Counted from the first letter of the stretch, positions 37,967 to 49,000 are shown. The stretch is 64,000 nucleotides of DNA from Porphyridium purpureum (GCA_008690995.1 VRMN01000001.1:806001-870000); one strand, 5' to 3'. The notes: generated by a model from the letters alone, not told the origin. Made by a program: numbers and translations.

Positions 37967-38428
37967 ATCACCTGCTCTGCAGAGCGCCCGTCAATGCCTC
38001 GTCGCAGGACCGCGTGTGTTGCCCAGCCTCACGTAGGCGCAGCCGTCATCGGCGGTACAGATCCAGTCTTCGGCCACGAGCTTATACCCTACCAACGTGG
38101 TCTACACCCGCTTGCATGCGAGCTCTTCTTCCGCTCAAAGCACATCTCTGCTCGACATGCACTGCCGCCATGGCGCATTTCTTATTTTGAAAATTCAAAC
38201 ACAACCGGCTTCTCGCTGCAGGTTTATGAGCCAGATGGCCGGGAAGTGAAACGGTCATTTTTGCTGCGATGTTCGCTGTACCCTTGTGTGTAAGGTACAC
38301 TCTACTGTACTTGCTTCTTCTCCACCGCAGAGTCTCCAGAGCGTAGAATCTGGGACACTGGTGTCGGAGGGTGGGTGGGTCAGTCGCGTGACGTGACGAA
38401 AAGGTGGGGTAGCGGAGAGGACCCGAGG
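37967..38428. promoter_or_regulatory. Divergent promoter region of MadBub and the secreted Cys-rich gene
   Basis: A 462-base stretch between genes pointing away from each other. It contains an ACTGTAC half-site at 38304-38310 close to a GGTACAC at 38294-38300, about 120 bases before the ATG at 38429. The short plus-strand frames here show no motif. Confidence 0.45.
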
Positions 38429-39295
38429 ATGACAATGACGACGAGGCGTGCGAGGCGCTGCGTCCCGTGGCTGTCGGCGCTGCTGGTCGCGCTATTGACG
38501 GTGAATGTGGTGGACGCGCAGGATGTGGAAATGTGTGTATACAATGGCGGGTCTTGCGTGGCCAGATCAGGGGAACCCCAACCAAAGTGCTACTCGGAGA
38601 CAGAGTTCTTGGACAATAAGGCGTGCATGACGCCACCGGAGAAGAACCAAAATAGTATTCGGGTGCTTGCGTATGACTGCCCGTCCGCAAACGATAGCAG
38701 CAGGGCTTTTTATCAGTATGAATGGACGGCATTCAACGATAATTGCAGAGAGTCCAATTCGGATGGCAGAAGCCGGTATGACGAGGAGAACGGATTCGCG
38801 TTCACCCGTCACAAGACGCCGACTGGAGAAATTTGCGTGCGACTTTCATGTGATGGGATTCCGAACGACGTGCCCGACCCGGTTTGCGTGGACGCCGAGT
38901 GGATCGAGGCGCGTGGGCTTGAGAAAGTGCACGTTTCCGATGGTGTTGGGAAGCTGTTGTGTATTTCGGCACTGGGCGACCTGCCATGCGGCACGCCCGA
39001 TCATGTGCTGGAAATGGCGTCTGGCAGCCTGCGCACGTATGCGGAAGTGTGCGCAGAACGCGAGTGTACGAGTAAGGTCGGGCGCTTCAACGGCGTGCTG
39101 CACTCGGATGCGCACATGATGCCAAGCCAGGACGGGCTGCGCGTGACCACGGTATCCCATCGCGGAACGTGGTGGAGCGGCGTGGAGAACCGTCTTGTGG
39201 TGAGCTTACAAAAGCTGCGCATTCGTCACATCGACAGTGCGCTAGCATACATGCAGCGCAAGAACAGTGTGTCGTACCTGTCTCGCGAACGGTAG
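38429..39295 (+). CDS. Secreted cysteine-rich protein, 288 aa
   Basis: I do not recognise the family. An N-terminal signal peptide is clear: basic RRARR, hydrophobic LSALLVALLTVNVV, then a likely cleavage after VDA (residue 30). The mature part has about thirteen cysteines in roughly 200 residues, suggesting disulfide bonds and export. The C-terminal 70 residues are basic and contain GRFNGVLHSDAHMMPSQDG and SHRGTWWSG. These are recognisable in a decayed copy 4.4 kb away on the opposite strand (43640-44060), so the gene belongs to a small duplicated family. The start is the first ATG; the frame is open upstream only from a GTG. A wall or mucilage role is possible but unsupported. Confidence 0.65.
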   Translation: MTMTTRRARRCVPWLSALLVALLTVNVVDAQDVEMCVYNGGSCVARSGEPQPKCYSETEFLDNKACMTPPEKNQNSIRVLAYDCPSANDSSRAFYQYEWTAFNDNCRESNSDGRSRYDEENGFAFTRHKTPTGEICVRLSCDGIPNDVPDPVCVDAEWIEARGLEKVHVSDGVGKLLCISALGDLPCGTPDHVLEMASGSLRTYAEVCAERECTSKVGRFNGVLHSDAHMMPSQDGLRVTTVSHRGTWWSGVENRLVVSLQKLRIRHIDSALAYMQRKNSVSYLSRER

Positions 39296-39843
39296 GAACT
39301 TTCACCGATGCCGCACTGCACTCGCTGAGTTGACGAATGCGCGGTCGATGTGCGCTGAATGCTGTTTCTATTGCGCAAGTGCGAGATGGGGTGTACTGGA
39401 ACGTAGTCGTGTCACTGCACGCGAGAGCCACCAGCCACCACATCGGCAGCGGTTTGTGCGCGGTGCGGCGTGGAGCCAACACACCCCTTTATCCTTTCGA
39501 AACGCTACGGTGTCTCTCGCATTGGGTTGACAACACCGCACCAACGCTAGTAATGAACCGGACACCACCACCACCACCACCACTGCTACTACTCCAGTGG
39601 CCCCCCTGCCCTTATTTTCAAGTGTAGGTTTCCTAATAAAACGAATTATTTTGATATCGCGCTTGTGTTCTAGGCGAAGCAACAGCGACTTGCTCTTTTG
39701 GTTGCGGTGTGATCTGACAATCGCAGTAAGGGGTGTATCTAGGAGAAAGTAGGGAGAGAAAAAGGTGTGAGCAGGGCGAAGGAACAGCGAGGCAGTAAGC
39801 GGGGTGACGGTGGTGCGGGCTCGCGCACCAAAGGAAGAGGGCT
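39296..39843. other. Intergenic stretch between the Cys-rich and CK2 genes
   Basis: A 548-base stretch with a (CCA)n trinucleotide tract at about 39564-39582 and an AT-rich patch near 39620-39660. A 96-codon plus-strand ATG frame at 39337 shows no domain and is not called. The right part is the probable CK2 promoter. Confidence 0.45.
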
Positions 39844-41802
39844 ATGAAGGGGGTGGCGGACGCGCGTCGCCGGTCGCTTCGTCGTGCGGTGGTTGTGTGC
39901 GTGTGGGTCGCGGCCGTGTGCACGGCAGGGTGGGCGGGTCGCGCGGCGCATGTGCACGCAGCCGCGGCGGCCGCTGCATACGACGACGCCGCCTCGGCGT
40001 CGCCAGCAACAGCAGCAGAAGTAGGAGCAGAGACTGCGGCTACCTGTGCAGTCGATGCATCGAGTGCTCAGCGCTGCACAGAGGATGCCGCCAGGAGGTC
40101 CGGTGGAAGTGTCTCGGATGATGAAAAGTCGGCCGGGGTCGAATCGTTGTCGCCGCACATTGACCTAGCACCCCCGTTAAACGACGCAGGCGCCTCCAAG
40201 TCGGGAACAAGCGATACAGGCGCCGATCAGAAAAGAAATTTGCAGGGATCCGGGGCAATACAGGGTGGAGAAGAAGAAACGACGTACGAGCGTTTGAGTG
40301 CTGCGCTCGTGCATACGTTGGCATCGGCAGAGGCCTATTGGACACAGAGCGTGTACCCGTTGACACTTGAATTAATTGGGCCTCGCCTGACACCCGTGAA
40401 GTCCCTTGCCGCGTGCTTCTACGACTGCGTGGCAACAAGCAAAATAGGTTGGGGTTTGAAGGACGCCTGCCTGCCATGCTTTGGCGGGCAGGAAGCAGGC
40501 GCCAAAAAAGCAAAGACCAAGAAGTCCAAGAAAAAGAAGTCAAAGCGGAAACCCAAAGCAGAGCCCGCGCCGCCGAGTGGCAGGGAAGGCGAAGACTTGG
40601 AAGGCCCTCTCCCGTCAGTGATATCTGTTCTTCGCGATGCGTCTGAGTTTTGGAGCGATGAAGAAAGTGGCGACAACGATTTTCTGGAAGGCGACGCGCC
40701 TGACGTGCGCGTAATGACCGTGTACAAACGCCCGCCAGGGGCCATCATGTATGACCCGCACGGATCTGGGCCCAAGGGCACTCCGTCATCCGACATGGAA
40801 GAGCGGCTCGAATCGGGAGGGCAGGCGTCTGTGGCCAGAGTGTATAAGGACATCCATGCTCGTTCACCCGTCAGCACATGGGATTATGATCGCTTGCAGA
40901 TCATTTGGGCGAGTCCGGAGCCGTACACAGTGGTGAACAAGCTTGGCAGCGGGAAGTACTCGGACGTGTATGAGGTTTGGGATAAGCTCAACAATCGCAA
41001 GGCGGTCGCGAAAATATTGCAGCCTGTGAAGAAAAAGAAGTACAAGCGCGAAATTCGCATTCTGGAGGAGCTGAGAGGCGGCCCGAATATTATTGAGCTG
41101 TACAACGCGGTGATGGATCGGGAGAAAAAGGTACCCGTGCTCATTTTTGAGTACGTCGACAACCACCCGTTCCGCAACTATTATCCGAAAATGCAGCTTA
41201 GAGACCTGCAGTACTACATGTACCAGGTCCTGAGAGCGCTCGAATTTGCGCATTCCAAAGGCATCATACACCGTGATATCAAGCCGCATAATATCATGAT
41301 TGACTCGTCGACTAAGCAGGTGCGCGTGGCTGACTGGGGTCTTTCGGAATTTTATCACGAGGGTAAGGAATACAACGTGCGTGTCGCGTCGCGGTACTTC
41401 AAGCCACCTGAGCTGCTTCTAAATTTGCGTGACTACGACTACTCTCTCGACATGTGGAGCCTCGGCTGTGTTTTGGCGCAAATGATGTTTGGACGGGATC
41501 CCATGTTCAAAGGTGCAGATAATGATGACCAGTTGGTCAAAATTGTTGCTGTCAAGGGAATAGATGCGTTTGAAAATTACATGGACAAGTATGGACTTGC
41601 AATGAGCGAGAAGCAGTGGAATAGAATACCTGATACCCCTGGTCGTACCTGGAAGAGCTTTGTGACGGCAAATAACGAGCATCTTGTTTCTGACGCTGGG
41701 CTTGATCTGCTGGATATGATGCTTCAGTTTGATCACCAAGACCGTGTTACTGCCAAAGATGCCATGCAGCACCCGTTCTTTGACCTTGTGAGAGATCTCT
41801 AG
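39844..41802 (+). CDS. CK2-alpha-type protein kinase with a secretory or plastid leader and long extension, 652 aa
   Basis: Residues about 345-650 are a near-complete casein kinase 2 catalytic subunit: GSGKYSDVYE, the ATP-site Lys390 (VAKILQPVKKKKYKREI, with the CK2 basic patch), the catalytic HRDIKPHN with Asp478, CK2's unusual DWG at 497-499, and GCVLAQMMFGRDPMF. The first 335 residues are not CK2. They begin with a basic then hydrophobic leader (RRAVVVCVWVAAVCTAGWAG) ending near AHVHAAAA, followed by an acidic region, a short hydrophobic stretch and a Lys-rich block (KKAKTKKSKKKKSKRKPK). Normal CK2-alpha is about 330-390 aa and nuclear or cytosolic. The leader implies ER entry, and possibly plastid targeting; targeting cannot be settled from sequence alone. 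Confidence 0.88.
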   Translation: MKGVADARRRSLRRAVVVCVWVAAVCTAGWAGRAAHVHAAAAAAAYDDAASASPATAAEVGAETAATCAVDASSAQRCTEDAARRSGGSVSDDEKSAGVESLSPHIDLAPPLNDAGASKSGTSDTGADQKRNLQGSGAIQGGEEETTYERLSAALVHTLASAEAYWTQSVYPLTLELIGPRLTPVKSLAACFYDCVATSKIGWGLKDACLPCFGGQEAGAKKAKTKKSKKKKSKRKPKAEPAPPSGREGEDLEGPLPSVISVLRDASEFWSDEESGDNDFLEGDAPDVRVMTVYKRPPGAIMYDPHGSGPKGTPSSDMEERLESGGQASVARVYKDIHARSPVSTWDYDRLQIIWASPEPYTVVNKLGSGKYSDVYEVWDKLNNRKAVAKILQPVKKKKYKREIRILEELRGGPNIIELYNAVMDREKKVPVLIFEYVDNHPFRNYYPKMQLRDLQYYMYQVLRALEFAHSKGIIHRDIKPHNIMIDSSTKQVRVADWGLSEFYHEGKEYNVRVASRYFKPPELLLNLRDYDYSLDMWSLGCVLAQMMFGRDPMFKGADNDDQLVKIVAVKGIDAFENYMDKYGLAMSEKQWNRIPDTPGRTWKSFVTANNEHLVSDAGLDLLDMMLQFDHQDRVTAKDAMQHPFFDLVRDL

Positions 41803-42247
41803 GGTATGCTCGGGCTTTCTCATCCAGGCTACGAAAAGAGTTGTGTGACGGCGCGAGAATAGGAGACTTGGACATGACGGGTGAGCCTTTCCGCACCTTT
41901 GTGGAAGCCGCATCTGCGTGCGTGTGTGTGTCTGCAATCTGAAAAGGACAGGACCAGCGACTAGTAAGCAAGCCAGAGCACAGTAGGAATGTTTAACTTT
42001 CGGTCACGCGGAGTGTCGGAAGCTTCTAATACAGCGGCTCGATGCCCAAGGACGCAAACAGGAAAAAAGATACATCCAAATCACGATTGACCTCTCAGAC
42101 GATCTGAATTATGTGTTTTATGTTTTGTTAGAGGAAGAAGAGGAGAGCACTCAGCACAAGACATTGTACGTCGGGAAAGACATACGAGTGTGAGAAGGAA
42201 GACTGAGTGTGCCGAACTCCAAGCATATATATCGACGCGGACACTGG
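41803..42247. other. Convergent 3' intergenic stretch, no gene seen
   Basis: A 445-base stretch between the 3' ends of the CK2 gene and the HHE-like gene. It has no open frame with a recognisable domain and no RNA gene that I could identify. Confidence 0.5.
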
Positions 42248-43072
42248 TCATTCGCTCAGTATCTCATCTTCTTTGTCCACGACGGGAGGGTACTTGGAAA
42301 ATGCGTCAATCAAAGGAAGGATCCCTGCGCGTTGCTTGTCGTACTGTTTTTCTGCGGTTTTCAAAGCCATGTTAGTCTTCATCTTGCCCAGCATACCACC
42401 AGACCTCTTTTTCTCCACTCCGTCGGCCATGGCCTTATCGCCTAGGAAATTGACCAATCCAATGTCCTTTCCGTAAAATTCCTGCAGACACTTTTCTAGG
42501 CGCTTCAAATCCTCATCTTCCTTGCCGTGGTGAAACAGAAGCATCGCCTCGTTGCGCTCTTCGGAGCGTAAATTATCAAGCGCAAGCAAAAGAAAATTGG
42601 TGCTGACGCGCTCGAGCTCGGACGCCACCTTGTGCGGCTTCTTCGCCCCGACGAGCGCCTCCACGGCGCGTACCTTGTTCAACTTTAGGCCGACCTGTAT
42701 ATGATCATCTTCGGAGGGCAGCGACTTTGGGCGCGGCTGGATTTTGCTCTTCAGATTTGGAAACACGTTCATCTCCTCGAACTCGAGGTGCTGGATAAAG
42801 ACGCGCTCGAAATGCTTGAACCACTCGAAGAACGCGCGAATGAGTTCATCTGTGGCGTCCTTCTTCATCCGCCGCAAACCCGTGACAGCATGGTACATAT
42901 CCTGCAGCTCCAGGCGAATGCCATTATGCAAGTATGCCCACCACGCCAGCGCCCAATTGCCCTTGCCCTCGCACATGCTGAAATCGACGCCGCGCTCCAT
43001 CATCTCCAATTGCTCCATGCCCTTCTGTAGCCGCGCGTCCAGCACTTCCGGCTTATCCTCCGTCGCCGCCAT
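42248..43072 (-). CDS. Hemerythrin/HHE-like helical protein, 274 aa
   Basis: The first 120 residues form a helical bundle reminiscent of hemerythrin HHE domains: WAYLHNGIRLELQDMYHAV (His49 and nearby Glu), then EWFKHFERVFIQHLEFEEMN, in which His and Glu recur on one helix face as in HxxxE iron sites. HHE proteins bind di-iron for oxygen, nitric oxide or iron sensing. The full ligand set was not confirmed. The C-terminal half is charged and helical with no motif. The frame is open 40 codons further upstream from a GTG, giving a Gly/Arg-rich stretch that was left out; ATG at 43072 was used. Confidence 0.6.
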   Translation of the reverse strand: MAATEDKPEVLDARLQKGMEQLEMMERGVDFSMCEGKGNWALAWWAYLHNGIRLELQDMYHAVTGLRRMKKDATDELIRAFFEWFKHFERVFIQHLEFEEMNVFPNLKSKIQPRPKSLPSEDDHIQVGLKLNKVRAVEALVGAKKPHKVASELERVSTNFLLLALDNLRSEERNEAMLLFHHGKEDEDLKRLEKCLQEFYGKDIGLVNFLGDKAMADGVEKKRSGGMLGKMKTNMALKTAEKQYDKQRAGILPLIDAFSKYPPVVDKEDEILSE

Positions 43073-43271
43073 GCTGAGTACCGGATGCTTTACCACCCCG
43101 CCCGCTTCAACCCCACCTCCGCCCCGTCCGTCCCTCCCCTCAACCACCCACTCCGTACTCCCACGATCATTCCTCCCCTCAACCTTCCCCACCCACCAAA
43201 GAAACAGACCGGCGCCATCAGTTCCACCCGTTGTGCTGACAGGAAGTCAGAAATTGCGCTTGAGCATAGGC

Positions 43272-43297
43272 ACATACAGTGTACCCACTGTACTGAG
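43272..43297. promoter_or_regulatory. Palindromic GTACAGTG-type element
   Basis: TACAGTG and CACTGTA form a perfect inverted repeat with a four-base spacer (43275-43292). It is about 200 bases upstream of the HHE-like gene's ATG. The half-site is the same as in the elements at 23012, 44741 and 44761. Confidence 0.45.
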
Positions 43298-43639
43298 ATC
43301 CCAACATCGACTGCGACACCAGGAAACAAGGCACGGTGCCATGCTGGTCACTGGGGTGGTGCGTGCCATGGTGAGCGAGGCAAATGCCGGCGTCGGCAGC
43401 GACGTGGAACATCATGGTGTCGCGCTAGGTTATGCCGCAGCCAATAGGCACGCACGTGGTGTCCCAGCTGGAAAACGTGGTCTTCCTGGCGGACAAAGGT
43501 GGCCCGCAAGCCATGCGGTCTGACCCCCGTCAGCCGAGTCTCTTACTGGAGCACCAGTTCTTGCTTGAATGAGTTACCCGCCAATTCATGAGGATAGCGA
43601 GACGCGTGACGTTTGGATCAGCCGCAATCACATTTACTG

Positions 43640-44060
43640 GTCATCCTGCGGAGAAAGATACTCGGCGCTGATTCGGCGCTGCGAGAACGCCGGCAGGCCG
43701 TTCACACGCGCCAAGCGCGTCGCCTGCACAGACCACAAGGGCTGGCTCTCGATGAAGCTCCACGTGATGCCACGGTGCGCCGACGCGGCTAAACGATGGC
43801 TATCTTGAGCGGGAAGCAAGTATACGTCCGAGTGCACCATCCTGTTGAAGCGGCCAGACTTGGTCTTGCCGTCACGCTCGGTACGCACCTCGGCGTGCGT
43901 GCGCTTGCATTTAACTACTCTATGCTTCCACCTCGGTCGCGTGGTCTGGCTTGTCGCACGGCATCTGGCGAAGACCTCTGATGCATGGCAGCGCGCAAAC
44001 CCTGTCACTGGTGTGCACTCTCCCGCAATCCGCGTGCTTGGATCGACTCATCACCCATGC
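43640..44060 (-). pseudogene. Decayed copy of the secreted Cys-rich gene
   Basis: Two overlapping minus-strand frames carry pieces of the protein encoded at 38429 in the right order: HTSDRVCALPC and LRQMPCDKPDHATE (compare HVSDGVGKLLC and GDLPCGTPDHVLE), then GRFNRMVHSDVYLLPAQD and AHRGITWSF (compare GRFNGVLHSDAHMMPSQD and SHRGTWWSG), ending ISAEYLSPQ (compare SVSYLSRE). The match covers the C-terminal 130 or so residues. The frame changes within the match, and no N-terminal signal-peptide part was found upstream, so this is a broken, probably truncated duplicate in inverted orientation relative to the intact gene. Confidence 0.7.
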
Positions 44061-44936
44061 AAACGGGAGTCGAGGCCGACGTCGGAATCTAGAGCTGGCC
44101 GATGGAGCAGCTGTCGGTTGGTCAGCACAACAGTTGGACACGAGCATTTCGCGGACCTGCTGGTTCTGGTCTTCACTGGCGCGGAACGCTGCTACAATTG
44201 AGCACCATATATTCCAGTGGCCTTGGTGCATGCCATCTTTGAAAGTTACCTCACGCTCGCGATGCACTCCGCCGGACCCTAGCGCGCCTCGCACGAGACT
44301 GACACTTTTGACAAGCGCAGTTGCGGTCGGATCTGCGCATGCAAAGTCCTCACTGCCGGTGCCATCTCAACCGAGAGGCCTGATGCATCCTTCATAACCC
44401 CTCTGCGGGTGCACCCCAACCCTCGCGAATTGGGCACTCATCTCTCTCTCGCCACCAGCAGCACAAGCACACCGCATCAGCGTCCAGTTCCGCTCGACCA
44501 ACCACTCAGCGTCCAGACCCCGCTCGCCTCGCAACGCCAGGCACTTATCACGACCGCTGCATCTCGCAGGACACACCCACTCTCTCTGCGTGTCTGTCTC
44601 GATGCACAGCCTGCCGCTCTCCCGCCCTTCAGCTCGCGTTGCAAATCCACACACATCGACCATCAAGCTCGACGGCTCCGCCACTTTCCCGGCGCCGGTT
44701 TGGTTTTGAGCCGGTTTTTTTTTCAGTGATTCATTGCCGGGTGTACAGTGTGTACAGGATCACTGTACATGAGGTACAGTGTATGTCTCTAAGCAACGGC
44801 GCGGCCGCGAGGACCAGAGAAGGAAGCATGGCGGAAGAAGGTGGCAGTGGAGCGCAGGGCGGGGAAGGGGGAGTGGAGTGAGGAAAGGGGCGGGAGGAGT
44901 GTTCTGGGGGTTGGTGGTGGATGGTTTGTGTATGCG
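44061..44936. other. Gap with possible remains of the pseudogene and the FKBP promoter
   Basis: The left part (to about 44300) may hold more of the decayed Cys-rich gene but I could not align it. 44400-44700 is C-rich with frames lacking known motifs. 44741-44781 holds palindromic elements listed separately. The frame of the FKBP gene continues upstream of 44937 only from a GTG. Confidence 0.4.
44741..44781. promoter_or_regulatory. Cluster of palindromic GTACAGTG-type elements
   Basis: GTGTACAGTGTGTACAGG (44741-44758) is followed at once by an inverted repeat whose perfect 8-base arms are CACTGTAC (44761-44768) and GTACAGTG (44774-44781). The cluster lies about 155-195 bases before the FKBP start, so it is well placed for a promoter element. 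Confidence 0.5.
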
Positions 44937-45887
44937 ATGATTCCCGTGACGAATGATGGGGGCGTGCGGAAGAGCGTCGTGACCAAGGCCGAGGGCAGCA
45001 CGCGGCCGGGATTGGGCAGCCGCGTGTGGTTGTGGTACACGCTGCGCCTGCAGGACGACAGTGTGCTGGAGAGCTGCCAGGAGACAGACGCCGCCGCGGA
45101 GCACAGGCGGCGGCCGTTCTCGTTTCGGATTGGGAGCAAGACTGTGATCCGGGGGTTGGAGCTCGCGGTCATGTCGATGAGCGTCGGCGAGGCGAGCGAG
45201 TTTGTGCTCGAGCCAGACTATGCGTTTGGACAGCGCGGCAAGGGGCATGTGATTCCACCCGACGCAGCAGTCAAGCTCGACATCAGGCTGTTGAAGACAG
45301 AAGGCGGGGATCAGACCCAGAACCTCATGGCCATGAGCCCGCAGGAGCGGTTCCAGCTTGCCTTGACGCTAAAGGAGGCCGGCAACGAAAAGTTCAAATG
45401 CACAGACTATGCCGCGGCGGCCGAGTGCTACGAACAAGCGCTTAATGCGGTCAGCTATGTCCGAATGCACGTACAGGACCAGGACTCATACTATGCGAGT
45501 GCGAAGAACGACGCAGAGGTAGATCACAAGGTCGACATGGAAGGCGTGGTCATTCCAGACGAGGACGTGCAGCAGTTGCGCCTAGCGTGTCTCAATAATC
45601 TTGCGTTGTGCAATTTCAAGGAAGGAGACCACGCACAGGCCGAAGAAATCGCATCCAAGGCGCTCAGTATCGATCCCGAAAATGCAAAGGGTTTCTTTTA
45701 TCGAGGGCGGGCTCGATACGCGTCCGGAAAGTTCAGCGAAGCTCGTGACGATTTGCGCGAGGCGGCGCAGCGGAACCCTGACAACAAGGGCATCCGGTTA
45801 GAGCTGGACCGCGTCGAGAAGAAACTATCCGCACAATCGCACCAAGAACGACGGGTTTACGGAGCCATGTTTAGCGGAAGGGCTTAG
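44937..45887 (+). CDS. FKBP-type peptidyl-prolyl isomerase with C-terminal TPR domain, 316 aa
   Basis: Residues about 25-125 form one FKBP domain (WYTLRLQDDSVLESC, then IGSKTVIRGLELAVMSMSVGE, EFVLEPDYAFGQRG, GHVIPPDAAVKLDIRLL). The isomerase core and the YxFG...IPP signature are kept. Residues about 145-290 hold three TPR motifs (LKEAGNEKFKCTDYAAAAEC; LACLNNLALCNFKEGDHAQA; NAKGFFYRGRARYASGKFSE). This is the layout of immunophilin co-chaperones such as FKBP38/42-like proteins that dock on the Hsp90 C terminus. No membrane anchor is visible. ATG at 44937 is the first in frame. Confidence 0.88.
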   Translation: MIPVTNDGGVRKSVVTKAEGSTRPGLGSRVWLWYTLRLQDDSVLESCQETDAAAEHRRRPFSFRIGSKTVIRGLELAVMSMSVGEASEFVLEPDYAFGQRGKGHVIPPDAAVKLDIRLLKTEGGDQTQNLMAMSPQERFQLALTLKEAGNEKFKCTDYAAAAECYEQALNAVSYVRMHVQDQDSYYASAKNDAEVDHKVDMEGVVIPDEDVQQLRLACLNNLALCNFKEGDHAQAEEIASKALSIDPENAKGFFYRGRARYASGKFSEARDDLREAAQRNPDNKGIRLELDRVEKKLSAQSHQERRVYGAMFSGRA

Positions 45888-46032
45888 CCGTGCCCCAAGT
45901 TGTAGTCCAGCTGAGGTATCTGTATTTCAAGCATGCGCATTTGCTGTGCAGAAAAGAAGGCTGCTGATTCTCTCTCTCCTTTTTGGCTAGATCCGACACT
46001 CGATCAGAGCAAGAAAGCGCAGGGACTTGTTT

Positions 46033-49000
46033 CTATGGACTGGACGCGTCGGGCTCGAGACCCTCCAGTGTGCGGATGTCAACGTCATTTGGCACGAGAA
46101 AGTCCTCAAGATCCTCATACTCATCCTCGCTAGAATGCCCATCACTCTCCAGGCACGCTCGAATGTACTCGTGGCGGGTTGATACGTGACGCCGTTTCCG
46201 CTTTCGAGCCTTGCGCAGATTCCCGGCGTCCGATTCGTCCGAACCACTTGTCGGAGCGTTGTGCGAAGCCGCGGGCTCGTCCATTTGTGGATCTTCCGCA
46301 TCTACTTCGACATGCGCTCCGTACACAAGTTTCCATTGATCCGAGCCATTCTTGACGGCCTCCAACAAAGCCAAGAGGCTGGCGCACCGCGTGCGCCCAA
46401 GCTGCGCACTTAGTCCGTCGACAAAGTCCTTCTGACAAGCTAATTCAGCAGCAGCCAAGCACAGTCGCGAGCCTAGGCGCAAAAGAGCCCCTCGCAGACG
46501 AGGCATAGAGTGCTCAAATCTAGACACAGTGTCCTCTCCAGTTCCGGAAAACAGGGAACAAACAGCCGCCATGTTGGCCAAGTGTTCGGTTGCTGACAAA
46601 ATCAACTCTGCCGTCGACATGGTTGGAGACTCCCAATTCTTGGCTTCTTTAGTCGCGCGCAATATCAGCGCACAGACATCCTCGCCGAACAATCCCAGAC
46701 GAACCACGACGCCTTCGAGGGTCAGCCAGGCCTGAGGGGGAAGCACAACTTTCAGAGCCTTTTGTCGCGATCCAATCCAGGCCGACGCCGAGCGACCTGT
46801 TTTGCGCGCCTTGCTTTTTCGCAGCTGAGCCTTGGCGGGACCCTTTCGACGTGTGGCAGCAGTCAATACCTCATTCTCATGCTGAAAAAGTCCTGTCAGA
46901 ATCTGTAACACAATCTTCCAGCACACATCATTCCGGCGTCCCACGTCCCTTCTGCCCAGAACATTAGACAACTCTTTGCCATGACGTACTCGCAGATCGT
47001 TCCGGGGTAGCCCAATCAAGTCCGTAACGACACAGTTCGATATGACGTCAAAAGCCACACACAATGCCATTTGCCGTACATGTTCACTTCGCAGAAGGCC
47101 CATGTCTCTGACCGTATTTCTGATTGCACTCGAGTCACGGGCCTCTCCACCTACGACCTTTTCCTGGTCGGGCGCGGCTGCACGATCAGATGAAGCGATT
47201 CCCATGTCCAGCTCCTCTGCCCATTCAAGAATTTCGTCATCAAACTCATTGACACCTGTCCGAAGTTTTCCTGTCGATGAATGTGCATGCTCTCCTTCAC
47301 TGGCATCGGAGTCGTCGCTTCTTCGGACTGAGCGCATCGTGCGCTCAGCGTCTGCCAGTTTGCAACTGTCAATGATGCTGCGACAAGCCTCAAGCGCAAA
47401 TGTTGGCTCTGAGGAGAACAAGAGCACACGGAGAGCACATTGCAGTACCTGCGCGTCTGTAATCACGCATGCAGTTAGAACGTTTTGAAAAACGCATGCA
47501 ATCGCATCTGCTACGCGATCTGCCTCCGTACCCATAGATGCGGATTTCTTCAAGTGGCGCAGGATCAGCTCAGTGTACGCGCGAGCCATTTTCGCTGAGC
47601 AGGACGAGGAAGAGCGCATGTCAAAGACAAAACACGAGGCTGTCCACGCGGCCACAAAGCGCGAATCTGACAGCGTTGCCTGTCTCGGTGTGCTTCTCTT
47701 GCACGCATGCGACGATGGTGTAAATTTCTCATGGTTATGGTGATCAAAGACGTTTGCACTCAACGCTTGGCATACATCGACAGAAAACGATCCGACGCAT
47801 ACCTCCAGATGACAAGCGCCGTCCCTGGGACAGGCTTCTTGTCCACAGAGCATCGAAAGCCATGCAAGACTTTCTTCTCGCGCCTGCGAGAGCCAAGTCG
47901 GCTCGAGCGATAGGGACAGCGCGGAGGAAGTCCCCGTCTTCTTTGCGCGCAATGAGGAAATGTCCACTTCCAGCACATAGCGAGCCGCGACTGCGCACCA
48001 ATCTGCCTCTCCATCCTGAGATGGAGGTAAATTCACTTTTGTTGTCTCACCCAGATCTTTCAAGTACCGGAGCCTTCGCTCCGTGTAGACCATGGTTTGC
48101 AAGCACAACGATGCCATGGTGTGGCGCTGATCACGACTCAGACGGCCATTGCAAAAGCGACGCAGAATTTGCATCAAAGGTGCAACATAGTACATGTTCA
48201 GATACTGCCCGCGATGCAGGTCGCACGATTCGAGTAACGCTGACGAGACCGCAAGCAGAGCATCAATGATACGCGTCACAAGATCAACATGCAACCCATA
48301 GGTGTCCTGAGTGACTGGAATACTTCTGACCGACGTCGATACATACGGAGGCACATACGCAGCAACGCAGCCGTTCTCAAGCTGGTTTGCAAGTAATGCA
48401 CAGACGTACAAGAGCGAAGGCACTGCCGTAATCGATGCCTTTTCGAGCTGTGCAAAAAACAAAGCCATGCATGCAATATCGTTCACTGCTGGATACCCCG
48501 AAAATAATTGCTTCTGATTTGGAAGATGCGGTGTCAGACCCGCCAGCCACTCAAGGCAAAAGACAAGGCAAGCATGGAGCGACTTGAATTCACGTGGAGA
48601 ATTGCCCGCCGTTGAGATGCCGAAGCACGTAAGGACATGTCGAATGGACAAGCAGTGTTCCGACACGTTCAAGATATGCCGGTGCGCCGTCGCCGCATGC
48701 GGGCATGAATATGCCACTTGCAAAATAAGACTAGTCAGGCCGGGACTGAACGATACAGGCAGGTACGCGAAAGACCGGTCCAGCTTCACAATGCTGTTCA
48801 TGTCCGAGACCTTCTCATTCTCCTTCCTCAAAATACTGGCAAAGAGTCGCACAAGATCAGCTACGATTTGCTCTGAGTGAGCACCCTCCTTGCCACAGAG
48901 TGGGCCACACCGGCTCTTTGAAGTGGACGAGGATGCGCTCGCGCCGCCCGCCTTTTGATGAGTTTGTGAGTTAGCATCTACCATGGTATCCAGCAAACAA

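Noticed and set aside
44409-44729. 106-codon frame upstream of the FKBP gene
   Set aside because: Pro/Ser/Thr/His-rich, no motif, and overlaps a minus-strand frame of similar length; likely chance.
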